From assembly GCA_016801885.1 (NCBI GenBank), contig CM028889.1:10231001-10295000 (forward strand): a stretch of DNA of 64,000 bases. The letters are read 5' to 3'. Of the stretch, positions 35,201-46,146 are shown piece by piece (within the stretch, counting starts at the first letter, position 1; each line of letters opens with the position of its first letter). A program made the position numbers and the translations under genes. The notes beneath the pieces were generated by a model. The model had not been told where the DNA came from. It saw only the letters and a program-made list of their open reading frames with translations, and did not search any database. The DNA is from Toxotes chatareus (taxonomy: Eukaryota; Chordata; Actinopteri; Toxotidae).

Positions 35201-38200
35201 GAGACCAAGATAGAACTTTTTGGCCTTAATTCTAAGCGGTATGTGTGGAGAAAACCAGGCACTGCTCATCACCTGTCCAATACAGTCCCAACAGTGAAGC
35301 ATGGTGGTGGCAGCATCATGCTGTGGGGGTGTTTTTCAGCTGCAGGGACAGGACGACTGGTTGCAATCGAAGGAAAGATGAATGCGGCCAAGTACAGGGA
35401 TATCCTGGACGAAAACCTTCTCCAGAGTGCTCAGGACCTCAGACTGGGCCGATAGGTTCACCTTCCAACAAGACAATGACCCTAAGCACACAGCTAAAAT
35501 AGCGAAGGAGTGGCTTCAGGACAAATCTGTAACTGTTCTTGAATGGCCCAGCCAGAGCCCTGACTTAAACCCAATTGAGCATCTCTGGAGAGACCTGAAA
35601 ATGGCTGTCCACCCACGTTCACCATCCAACCTGACAGAACTGGAGAGGATCTGCAAGGAGGAATGGCAGAGGATCCCCAAATCCAGGTGTGGAAAAACAT
35701 GTTGCATCATTCCCAAAAAGACTCATGGCTGTATTAGCTCAAAAGGGTGCTTCTACTAAATACTGAGCAAAGGGTCTGAATACTTATGGCCGTGTGATAT
35801 TTGTTTTTCTCTTTTTAATAAATCTGCAAAAATGTCAACAATTTTGTGTTTCTCTGTCAATATGGGGTGCTGTGTGTACATTAATGAGGAAAAAAATGTA
35901 ATTGCATGATTTTAGTAAATGGCTGCAATATAAAAGAGTGAAAATTTTAAGGGGGTCTGAATACTTTCCGCACCCACTGTAATCCTACATCCTCATAAAG
36001 CACTCAGCCTTTTCTTTTCAGACCTTCTTATACCTCCCTCCCTTTTATCTAGCACATGGACTCAAAGCCTAAAGGCCATAGCCGCAAATCTAAACAAACA
36101 TTTTAGACTAGAGCAGAATCACGCTTCAAGATACCATCAGCATCATCTGTCTGGATTTCATGCTCCCAGCAGATATAGGCCAGAACTCTTCAGCAGCTTT
36201 GAATAACAGTTTGTTTACTTAAAATGTGTGTCTCAATACACACAGAGGGCCAATTCTCTCCCACAGCTATCTGACTTGACATTGTGAAGTCTGTTGTTGT
36301 AAGGAGGTTTATGCAAAACTGATACATTTCACGGATCCACCATGTGACAAAAAATGTGACATTCCCGGGATGTAGATCCACAATGCATCATGTATGTTCA
36401 GCCCTCTTACTGGAACTAATTAAAATAATTTAACAACCTTATCGGAAAACAAGCTCGCTTTCTGACTGTAGCCCCTATTCATTTTCCACAAGTCACCATT
36501 GTATGATTGGATCACAAGAATTGCCCTGCTGCAGGCATAACATGTGCCTAAAATAATCAAATTAATTCTTTCCCTAGGAAATCTACTCACTGACTTGTTT
36601 GTGTAACCATAACAAAATGTTGTTTTTCTCCAAAGGTTGCAGAGCACACAATTGTCTGAGCAACTCAAACAAGTATCCATTGATGCTGTTTTTGTTAAAC
36701 GGCAAAGAAGATCCAGGAAGATGCAAATCAAATAGTAAAGTATTAGCAGATGCGAATGTCCTTGGGAATCAAACACCCTCGTGACTACATTTGTTTTCCT
36801 TCTCATCTTAAAATCAACCAAACAATTGGTTTTCTCTTCATCCTTTACAGCCCTGCAGATAAAGTCACAATCACAACGGTCTACAATGGGTGTTGAACTT
36901 CAACGCTTATCTTCAAATATGTGTGGCAGCTTTAGTCTTCAATAAATCCTGAGATACTTTTCAACCCCGAGTTTCTCTTAGCACGTGGCCATAAAGCCTC
37001 TCAGTGATCAATGTGATAAGATTCTAGCAATGTGAAAAGGTCAGTTTATCTAGATGGTGTAAAAGCATAATAACACATGAATGTTAAACAATAAATGTTG
37101 TTTGCTCATAAACTGTATTTGGTTTGTTATATTTATTAGCAGATAAATTACCTTGACTGTGACTGTTGGGGTCTTTATTCCCTTTCAAAGATGAAGCTAC
37201 TCTGGAAGCTGAAAAGACAAACATCATAATGTTTATTTTTAAAAAGAGGAAACAAATATGGAGCCTAACCCAAAATGAGTGCCTTCATTTTGATGCCATT
37301 AACAACTACAAACAGAAAATATATTGGAACTGGTTTAATAAAAAAATGACGCAAATCCCATGCATCTTCAGTTTTGACCTGACTTTCTGACACAATCGCA
37401 TATAACAATTAAAAGTCACTTTGCATATTTACTCAGCTCTCTGTGTCTCTTAAGCTCAGTCCTCAGGTCAGCAGAAGATCCAGTGAGGAAACCTCCTTGT
37501 TCACTGCTGCCCTCTGCTGACTAATTACAATACAAGATCAAGGGGATAGTAAGGGAACCACAAAAATCACAAAAATATGTAGGAAAAAAACAAATAAAGG
37601 GAAAAGGTAGCATGCTGTCCTGGAAAAGAATGAACAAAGAAAAAAAAACACAACGTCCTGCAAGCCGCTATTCTGAAAGGAAAAATCATGTCAGAGGTGA
37701 ATATTCAGCATATGATAAAAACCATCATCTCTCAATCAGAAGATATGAAGGAGACAAAGAAATTTCCACCTATTCTAAAGATTTAAGACCAAAGAAGAAG
37801 TCTCTCACGTATATTTCCTCCAGCTCTTTCCTGGCCTTGATGAATGAATCTGCTGATTGTTCCACTTTAGATCGCAAGGAGTCCAATCTGGTCAAAGCAA
37901 AGGAAAGTGGGCTGATAACAATACAATCACATGTTCAGAAGTCTTCAGATTATATCAGTGAATGACAGTGGATTGAATAAATGTCTGTGTATTTACTCAC
38001 TAATATATTTGTTCTTTATTCTTGTTTTTTTTTCTCTGCTTTTTGTTATTGTATTACTTTGGAAGTGTATCTGTTTTTATTCTAGTCATTTGGTGTTCCA
38101 CTTTTTCCCCAAACACAATAAAATGTATGTTGAAATATGCTGAAAACCACAATAAATTAAAACACTGCTATGGTGACCCTAATATGACATAACCAAGTGA

Positions 38201-40105
38201 GTGTTATGAATGTACTGTAAACCGAGCTCATGTAACGTATTAGTGACAGCACTATAAAATTAAAAACTAATGCTTGTCTTGATGGATGGGCCAGACACCA
38301 AATGTCTGCCTGGGCTAAGGAAATGGTTCTTGTGTTAAGTGACTCTTATACAACTATTTTTAGTGCTATGTAAATCACTGATAATTTAGCCAATGATGGA
38401 TCTCTGTCATTCCGTGTCTCCTGTCATTAAATTCTGATATGTCATTATGACCATCAGGAAAGTGTGACAATTGAAATATAGCAACTCATAAAAGGGAGTT
38501 CACTGTAACCCTCTAACTCTGTCCTCTACACAGACTTTGCACTCTTCTCTTTTTTAGACAATTAATAGCGGAAAATAAAGCCTCATGACAATTAACTCAT
38601 TGATTAAAATAAATAGCACATTAAAATAAATTCCAAATCTGTGACTGAAGTACTCACTTTTCCAGCTCTGTCTCCTGGACATCTTCTTGATGTGCAGTGA
38701 TTTTGGTCTTGCCTGTTGATGAAGCACCACATCCTTACCACTAGAGTACACTAGCATATATGCAAGTAATTGTTACTTTGTGGTCTGACAAGGGGACTGT
38801 TTTATTTACCACACAAGGATTGCATTATACATTATGACCTAAATTAAATAATCACTGTCAAATTGTCCTAAAGAATGTTCTGTTCATGAAGAACAACATC
38901 CTCAGCTCTATACACAGCTTTAAATTTTAAGTCTATAGTTTTTTTAAATAATAATTTATCGTACACAGAATAAGATCATTAAACACAGATGTACTTTTTC
39001 AGTAATGCCCTGCCTCACAATCACACATAAACTGTTCTGAAATGTGGGTCCTCAAGAGTTTAGCCAATCCCTCCCTAGATTACAAACTCCCAGTTCAAGG
39101 GAATGAACTGTTGCTTTTTTAGCTAAATGTCCATTTCTCTAACTTTTAGGCTTCAGCTGCCTCATAGTTGTTGTAATGGGTCTTCATAAACTGATTTGGA
39201 GAAGACAAAGCACACAGGACCACATTTACAGCTTGATAGTGATGTCAAACATGCACATGTTCGACATCACTATCAAACTATAAACATGAACACATGGACA
39301 TCTCTTCAGAGATACGTAAGGACATTTGTCAACACACCTGCTTGAGAACTTGAAGCCCCAGTCAAAGTTGTGTGGTTTCTTGCAGGTACTGGTATTTTGG
39401 AAGCTGGATGCTATTCAGGACAGTGAAAAAACAAAATTGACTGAAACATGTTATGAAAACTGAAAAATATTATTTTGACAGCCTAAAGCTTACATTCTAA
39501 ACTTTTAAACCATTCTTTTACACAGAAACATTTTTCATTATCAGAAAGAAGAATGCTGCCTGTCGCTAATCAGTGTATTGATTACACTGTTAGTTCACCT
39601 GATATAAGGACTGTTTTTTTACTTACATGACTGGCATTGTCCATGTGCAGAGCTCTTCTCACACTGTTAAAAAAGTTAAACGTCAGTGAATTGTTATTAA
39701 TTTATTAAGAAACTGTCTAAGGCAACTATGCCATTCTTGGTTATCTGAGTCTCCAGTTGACTGGAATGGTATTCCAGTGACACAAATAAATACAAGCAAT
39801 ACATGAATAACTTAATGTATCATAAAATGAAGATTCTGAAATACAGGAAATTCGTGTGTCAGTCTGCCGTAGTATTCAATACTCAACACCATGTAGCAAA
39901 AGGCCTTTCACTTGCCCTAGTTCGTGTATTATCATGTACCTCCCACTTCACTTTTAAGGGACGTACGACAACAACAAAAGCATCGTATTACTAAAGGAGT
40001 ACTACTAAAGTATTTCAGAGTTCACATCTCATAAGATGACATGCGTTTCAATTAAGTAGTCGATATAACAGATAAAAAAAATACAAACAACAATACTCAC
40101 GGCAT
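32217..40105 (-). CDS. itgb3bp: Centromere protein R (integrin beta-3-binding protein), 8 small coding exons
   Basis: CENP-R is a nuclear coiled-coil member of the kinetochore CCAN (CENP-O/P/Q/U/R group) and was also described as an integrin/nuclear-receptor co-regulator. Minus-strand exons in order: 40105-40101, 39663-39627, 39410-39338, 38712-38658, 37887-37809, 37520-37433, 37208-37152, 32269-32217. Each has AG/GT borders and phases that join, giving 148 residues (human 177). Matches to human: start MPVRRAL (MPVKRSL), coiled coil LDSLRSKVEQ, AEGSS...LKRHRELTSRV (EGSR...MQKTKELMTKV) and end SSYDFLKSIMG (DSYEFLKAILN). The first exon carries only ATGCC. The exon 4 acceptor is weak and an extra in-phase exon could be missing. 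The C-terminal LxxIL of human is LxxIM here. The last intron (4.9 kb) contains a Tc1 relic. Confidence 0.88.
32570..32860. promoter_or_regulatory. Candidate conserved element in itgb3bp intron 7
   Basis: GC-balanced block with CG dinucleotides (for example GGTGTCGATCGAAGG) in an otherwise AT-rich intron. It has no splice-bounded frame and no similarity to CENP-R. An enhancer is possible; conservation is untested. Confidence 0.22.
33200..33550. promoter_or_regulatory. Candidate conserved element in itgb3bp intron 7
   Basis: A non-repetitive block with several TAAT, CAAT and TTTGCA cores and no frame. It is followed by a purine-rich stretch at about 33560-33660 (AGGAGAGAGAGGGATAGAAAG type). 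Regulatory function is a guess from texture and context. Confidence 0.2.
34558..35979 (+). mobile_element. Tc1-like DNA transposon with incomplete left end
   Basis: Inverted repeats at 34558-34683 and 35769-35896 match closely over about 125 bases. The right end continues to a terminal CACCCACTG at 35979, followed by TA (35980-35981), the Tc1 target dinucleotide. The right arm shows the fish IR/DR layout: an inner GGGTCTGAATACTTATGG and an outer GGGGTCTGAATACTTTCC direct repeat. The matching outer segment is missing on the left, where unrelated sequence begins. A TATATAAG box (about 34820) precedes the broken transposase frame. It lies in itgb3bp intron 7, antisense to that gene. Confidence 0.92.
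34848..35759 (+). pseudogene. Broken Tc1 transposase
   Basis: The frame opens with a Tc1 start (MRSKELPEELRDRMVARHRS) and a helix-turn-helix ending VPKSTVASIILKWKTFG. Roughly 50 codons expected next are deleted, with a frame change near 35020. The second part runs through HQSGLYGRV, ILWSDETKIELFG (first catalytic Asp) and GGGSIMLWGCFSAAGTGRL to a stop caused by an apparent one-base insertion near 35453. The third part has FQQDNDPKHTAK (second Asp) and SPDLNPIEHLWRDLK (third residue, Glu). All DDE residues are visible but in different frames, so the gene is dead. Confidence 0.93.
37505..37521 (-). promoter_or_regulatory. CTCF-like motif overlapping itgb3bp exon 6
   Basis: On the minus strand GTCAGCAGAGGGCAGCA matches the CTCF core (CCAGCAGAGGGCAGC type). 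It spans the acceptor and first codons of itgb3bp exon 6, so the base choice may serve splicing, coding and possibly CTCF binding at once. Confidence 0.3.
39233..39276. repeat. Near-perfect 44-base hairpin in itgb3bp intron 3
   Basis: Arms 39233-39253 and 39256-39276 are inverted complements over 21 bases with one mismatch, separated by a 2-base turn. Pairing continues outward for about 8 bases with two mismatches. It lies about 60 bases after the exon 3 donor. It could be a small MITE remnant, a pre-miRNA-like stem or a cruciform; no known family was recognised. Confidence 0.85.
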
Positions 40106-40642
40106 TTTTGAGTTTCATAAAGTCTCATTAAGAGCTTGTTCTAAATTTATGAAACTGGCGCCTTTGCTACACTCAAACAGTTCGTGTAAAACACGACATG
40201 TCGTTTATATGTTTCCGGTATCCCCTTATTTAGAAAATAACTCGGACCACGCACCAGATATTCTGAATCATAGAAATGAATCCTTATTTAAATTCTACAC
40301 ATTATGTTTATTTTCATGAGCTGAAAATGTCCCGACAGGCATTAAATCACATTTTTTTTTTAAATCAACGGGAACAGTTGACGTTTGTTTCTTCAGTGTC
40401 GTGTTTTGGTGAACACCAATGGGTTTTTTTGTTTACGTAGCAACAGACATCGCATAGCAACGATAGCAAAATTGCACTGCTAACACACCTTCGACTCAGT
40501 AAAATGTGTCTGATATGCTTCCGGGTGATTATTACAGTGTGATGAAGAAGTAAAATAATATCATTTAGCCTAAGTTAGCTACCATTTCTGGCTGCTGGAG
40601 AGAACTAGCTAACGATAAACAGGTCGAACTCTTCTCCCAAAG
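40106..40642. promoter_or_regulatory. Bidirectional itgb3bp/efcab7 promoter
   Basis: Only 537 bases separate the divergent start codons of itgb3bp (minus) and efcab7 (plus). The interval has a CCAAT box at 40416-40420 and two AGCAAC half-sites (40439-40444 and 40456-40461) that resemble the RGYAAC half of the RFX X-box, of interest because EFCAB7 is a ciliary gene. There is no TATA box. The shared promoter is inferred from geometry. Confidence 0.6.
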
Positions 40643-43600
40643 ATGTCTCTTCAAGAGTCCCCTCGTTCTTCCGATGAAGAGGAGGCTTTCTACATGCAGT
40701 GCAGAGCTGCGTACCTCGCCGTGTTCAGATCTAGTTTGACAAATATCGCTTCGAAACAGCAGTTGTGTCGCGGTAAGCTAACTTAAAAGTACTTATAGCT
40801 TGCCCGTTCAAAAACTGTTTGCATGTTACATTTGTCAGTTTTTCTTTGGTCGATTTAATTTTCGTGCTGTTTTTTTTTAAACATATAACGTTAGCTCAGG
40901 AACAGGCTATAGAGTTGATATTATATGGAAACAAATATCTACAAACAGTATACGATAATGCCTTGGGCGCTAGCAGTGACGATGATATTTCTGGAATATG
41001 GGCGATTTCATTTTTAATGAGCCCCCAAACTTAGCTGGCCTTTTGTTTATAGACACTGACTTCCTTGTCCAAGAAGCTTTTGGAAGAGGGCAATATGATT
41101 TTGTTTTGGGTTTAAAATTTCCTCTTTAAACTCTTAAACCCACATTGATTTGCAGGTAGCTCATCATTAAAAAAAAAACCCATGCTGTGCAGCTAAACAT
41201 TAGCCAGTTTCACAGCTGCAGTTTTCTTTCTTTTTGGCTATAGCGTTTTTATTTAGTTGTTTTTTTAATTTCTCTCACTGTAAAAACCATACAGCTTCCA
41301 TAAAGAGCCCATGCAAAATATATCTGATACTATCTGAGAGAGTGAAATAAGATGGTTGTTTTTTCCAACCTTCAAAGCTCCTTAAGAGGAATAACAGCAG
41401 AAAAGTGCATGTTGAGTGGTTAAGTTTTGTAGTAATCAGTGGTTCAGATGTCACATTATGCAAAAAAGCATCTCATTGTGGGAGATTTAAAATAATAATA
41501 ATAATAATATATCTAGCATCTGCAAGGTTTGTCAGAAAATGTATCAGAAAAAAACTACAGTTGTGTTACAGTCATATGTAATCTGTCTTTACTACTACTT
41601 TACTCATTTTTTTTTTTTGCTATTTATCCAATTCAGTTCTCCAGCAAGCGGGAAGAAATCCATCCCAGGCCACTCTTAATAAATACTGGACCCCAAGAAC
41701 GTCTAAATTGAACTTTGATGACTTCTGTGAGATTCTCAAGTGTGAGAAGAAAACTGAGGAAACTGAGCTGATGAGAGCTTTCAGAAAAATGGATGTGAAC
41801 GGTGATGGCTACATTACACACAGTGAACTGGAGAAAGCCCTTACGACTGTGAGTAGTTTAAAGCATTTTGTAGTAGACAGATCTCCAACAGATTGTCTAT
41901 TTATTGTTTCGAATTAATGTTTCGGTTTTGGCTACAGTCGTTAATTCTGAGTGAATTCAGTGATGCTGTACAATCACCATCACCAAGCTAACTGAGTTTC
42001 GTCATCAACTGGGGACCCATTCATGTTGTGTTACAGATGCGTAAACATAAAATGATTAAAATCACTGATTGGCTCAAACTAAATAGAAATATTTTCATGC
42101 TGGTGTTTTTACTACTAAAGAAATTATCTTGAATCTTCCAGAGAGGAGAAAAGATGACCAGTGAAGAGGTGAATACTATTTTCTCATTAGCTGACATCAA
42201 CAGGGATGGCAAACTGGACTATGCAGAAGTAAGTTTGAACAAGTATGAAGTGACTTCTGTTCTACTATACTTGCCAGGTTATCTTCTGTGTGAAAGACTG
42301 TGAAAAGTGTATTTTAAATACAGTTGTCTCAGCTTGTGCAGTTATTTAAACCAATACACAAAGATGGTTGATCAGCTCAAGTTAATGAATGCACCAGCAT
42401 AGCCTCAGAACAAAGGCAACTGTCCCATGCAGTGAGTAGAGAAATTTTCTGCAACAGTAAAATTATACCAACAATAGCCAATGGGATTGAATTTGCAGTC
42501 TCCCATCCTTATTGTTGCCGCTCCCTATGAATAATAGACACTGTTCAGTATTATTTGCAAAAGATAAAATACCTTTTCTTGTGTCTCATTCATTCAAAAC
42601 TTTTTTTTCTCTAAATTTGAATTGAATTCACATAAAACACAGAAGAATAAACAACTCAAAAAAAAAAAATCAATAGTGCAAAGGAAAACAACAGTTTAGC
42701 CCTCTCGTCATTTGCTCCAAACTCGTCTTTATTCGGTGTCATATGCTTACCTCCACCCAAGATACAAGCTTTTCTGATCCTCTCCGTTATCTCAAAACTG
42801 TGCTCATGTATCATCTTCTGACTCATGGTTTCCCGTTGCTGTCAGTTCTGCAGATTGCTTGTGTCTATGGCAGAACAATGTCAGAAGGCTGCTTTGGAGA
42901 GGCTCGAGGCTGATGCCAAGCTGAAGAGACAGAACTTTGGCAGTCAGTCATACAACCCTCCGAAGAGCTCAGTGTCATCAGCATCATCATCAGCAGCAGC
43001 AGCACAAGTGGCAGCAAGTCACCCTCAGCCTCCAGACACATCAGACGCAACACTCAAGAAAGGTACAACGTGTGAGAACATTTTAACATAGACAGGCTCT
43101 GAATTTGTGTTTGTTTTTGTGTTTTAATGATCAGTTTATGTCGATAGACATTTACTGCTGTGCTCAGTGGCTGGATATCATTACACTGGTGTATAATTCC
43201 AGAGCTACATGTCCAAAGTAGCAGCCTATCATAGATATACAGTGGTTATACTCCACTCTTTCCAAAGATGCACACCCATTGCCCCAATACGCCTCACCGA
43301 TAAGTTTTGATGAATAAATAATAGCTCTGTTATTGATCGATTTTTCACTCCCTGTATGACAAATCACCTCATTAAGACGGTCCACACATCACAATAGCCA
43401 CACAATTAGAACAGCTTGTTTGGAGGGAGGAGACTGTAAAGTGTTGTGATTTGGGTAATAACTTCTGCCGTTAAGAGATTGACAAAAGATCTGTCTAAAC
43501 TGATGAAAAATGTTGCCTTTCAGCTCTGGCTTTGGAGTAAGCACTTGCCAAAAAGATATGTTTTTGTAGCCTAAACAAGCCAGGACTGGGTTCAAGTCCA

Positions 43601-45904
43601 GTTGCAGCCTGCTGCTACCACAGATAATGAGCCAACGTTTTTTTGTTTTTTTGTTTTCTTCTGTAAAAGACAGAACCTTAAGCCAGTGGAAGATTGGTGT
43701 AAAAATCTACTTTTCGTACTTTAAAACCAGCATTTTGAGGAAAGAGTAGAACAGAGATCCTGGATGAGCGAGCCAGGGACAGGTCCACAGTGAGAAGATA
43801 GATGGGGTTGATTTAAGTGGTCAGTCCATGTTCATGGTATTGATTTGGAGGATTCCACCACTTCTCACTGGGGAGATGATGAGGGATTAGATGGTGGTAG
43901 AGAGGAGGGCCCAGCCGACCACCACTGGAAAAACAAATGAGCTCCCACATAGTAGTCAGGATTATCACATTATTGTGCCTCTCCCAGGTATTGATTTATA
44001 CCCGTTACATTTTAACAAGGCTCTGACACAAGAAGCTGCGTGATTGCACATGTTGAATGGGTTATTCTTGGTGCTCAAAAACTGTTTTGACTGTTCATTT
44101 GGTCTTACATTTGTCAGCATAAACCAGCACTTCCCTGAGAAATGCAGCATAACTGAATGTGACATGGAATAATTTTGGATGATTTTTCGCAAATAATTGA
44201 TGAGATTAAATTTTGTACAGTTGAACAGTTAAACCAATTGATGAACTGTCATGGTGTTTCTCTGATAATTGGTCTGTTTAGTTCAGTTCTTGCTGTGTTC
44301 TAGCACCAGGGACCCACTGAAAACATTCAATATAAACTCACACTGAAGCTTTTGTTAGGCCACGTTTCAGTGCATCTTTGTCCACATTCACAAAACAGAT
44401 ACAATTTGGTCCTTTAGATTAAAATACTGTCATCAATACAAAATAGGTCCATGACAAATACCAGGACAGTGGGTCTACTTATGCTCTGCTACGGTAATTT
44501 GCTTGTCAGCCTATCACATTACTTCGCATCTTGATTTCCCGGGCTTGGAAACAATCAGACCACTCATTAGTGAATTGATATTTTCTGGCTTCAATTAGTG
44601 TTCAAGGAAAAAAGTTGTGCAAGATAATGGATTTGAGAGGGAGCTGTTATGCCATTTGTGATTTAAAATGCCTCCATAATTAATTAAAATGGGGAGCTCG
44701 CACTTTTTTTAGAACACAAATACAAAGTAGCCATCTTCACTTGAACTTGGGAATGGACTTCTGAGAAGACAGATTACTGTGTCAATTATGTTGTGCACCT
44801 CATCTCTCTTTTGAAAGTGTGCTTACTGTTTGGAGAGGGGAGGGCTGTACGTAATCTGTTCATCAGTCATTGGAGCTCTCTATTTTGTCTTAGCAACATT
44901 ATTCACTGATAATAATTCTGTACATGTATTTTGAGAATATGTCTCTGCCTTTGTGATTTCTCATTGTTGCGTCTGATTTGTGTTTTTTTCAGACAGCCGA
45001 TCGTCCTCTCGTCCGTCCTCCGCTCGCAGCAGACGGTCGTCTCTGTCGAACTCAGTCAGTATGACATCCAGCAGCATCAAGGCCAGCAAAATACCAGAGC
45101 CTTCAGATTTACAGGTAAACCATAGGAGTTACATTTAATATAATTATAAAACTTTAAATTGTTTCAAGAACACTCAAACAGATTTATAGGCATTAGTCTC
45201 TTATCCATTAAAAACCTAATTTAACACCACTGTTCTGTTTATTTAATGTTTATTTTGTATTTATTTTAGTTGAGACAATTTTATAACACTGACCGTTGCC
45301 ACATATGCAACACTGACAGCCTAAGCTAGATTGCAATGTCTATCCCTAGACAGGCCTTAATATAAATATAACAAATTTTAGTAATATAAGTTATGTGATT
45401 TACAATACATTTTGATAATGTATATTATGAATATTAAAGATTAACCATTTGTACCATCAGTGACAAATGCTGGAAATCTTTGTAAATGGGCCCATGTGAG
45501 AAACCCCATGATAACAAGGACCTCACAGCCCCACAGCTCTCCCAGTATCACTGTCGCCCTGTGTTTTTGATGGGCGAATTTAGCCCTGGGTGGATAGATA
45601 TACACTGTATTGATCCCTCGCTCTTTGTTTTCACTCTTTTTGGCTTAACCTTGCCTGGTTTGCTTTACAGCAAGGGGAAAAAAAAGTAAATAAATAAATA
45701 AAAATAACAGCCCCGTGCTCCATCTCTCAGGTCCAAGCGTTGTGTTGAGATTGGAAAGGGCCAGACATCATCGAGGTAAAAGAATGTGTGTCCAGAGATT
45801 ACCTCTGAGGGAAGTTCTGCTTGCTATATTGGCTGCTATATTGCCACAGGCTGATAATTGGGAGGTGGTGGGTGGAGGGTAGGCTGTGTTTTTGTTGTGG
45901 AGTG

Positions 45905-45940
<36 letters not shown>

Positions 45941-46115
45941 TGTGTGTGTGTCTGTGTGTGTGTGTCTGTGTGTGTTTGTCTGTGTGTGCGTCTTGTGGGA
46001 TGCAAATGTGTCTGAATGAATAGAAAACTGGAAAGTAAGGATTATTCTTACTGATTTTTTTGTATAGGTTAAAATGATAAGATGAGGCAAAGTTTAAATG
46101 TGTGTCGTGTGTGTT

Positions 46116-46146
<31 letters not shown>

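Noticed and set aside
37612..37965. 117-residue plus-strand open frame between alg6 and efcab7
   Set aside because: It lies antisense to itgb3bp exon 5 (37887-37809), which has correct splice borders and CENP-R similarity; the plus-strand frame has no family match.
43560..43620. GGTTCAAGTCC, resembling a tRNA B box
   Set aside because: No proper A box, acceptor stem or cloverleaf could be found around it.
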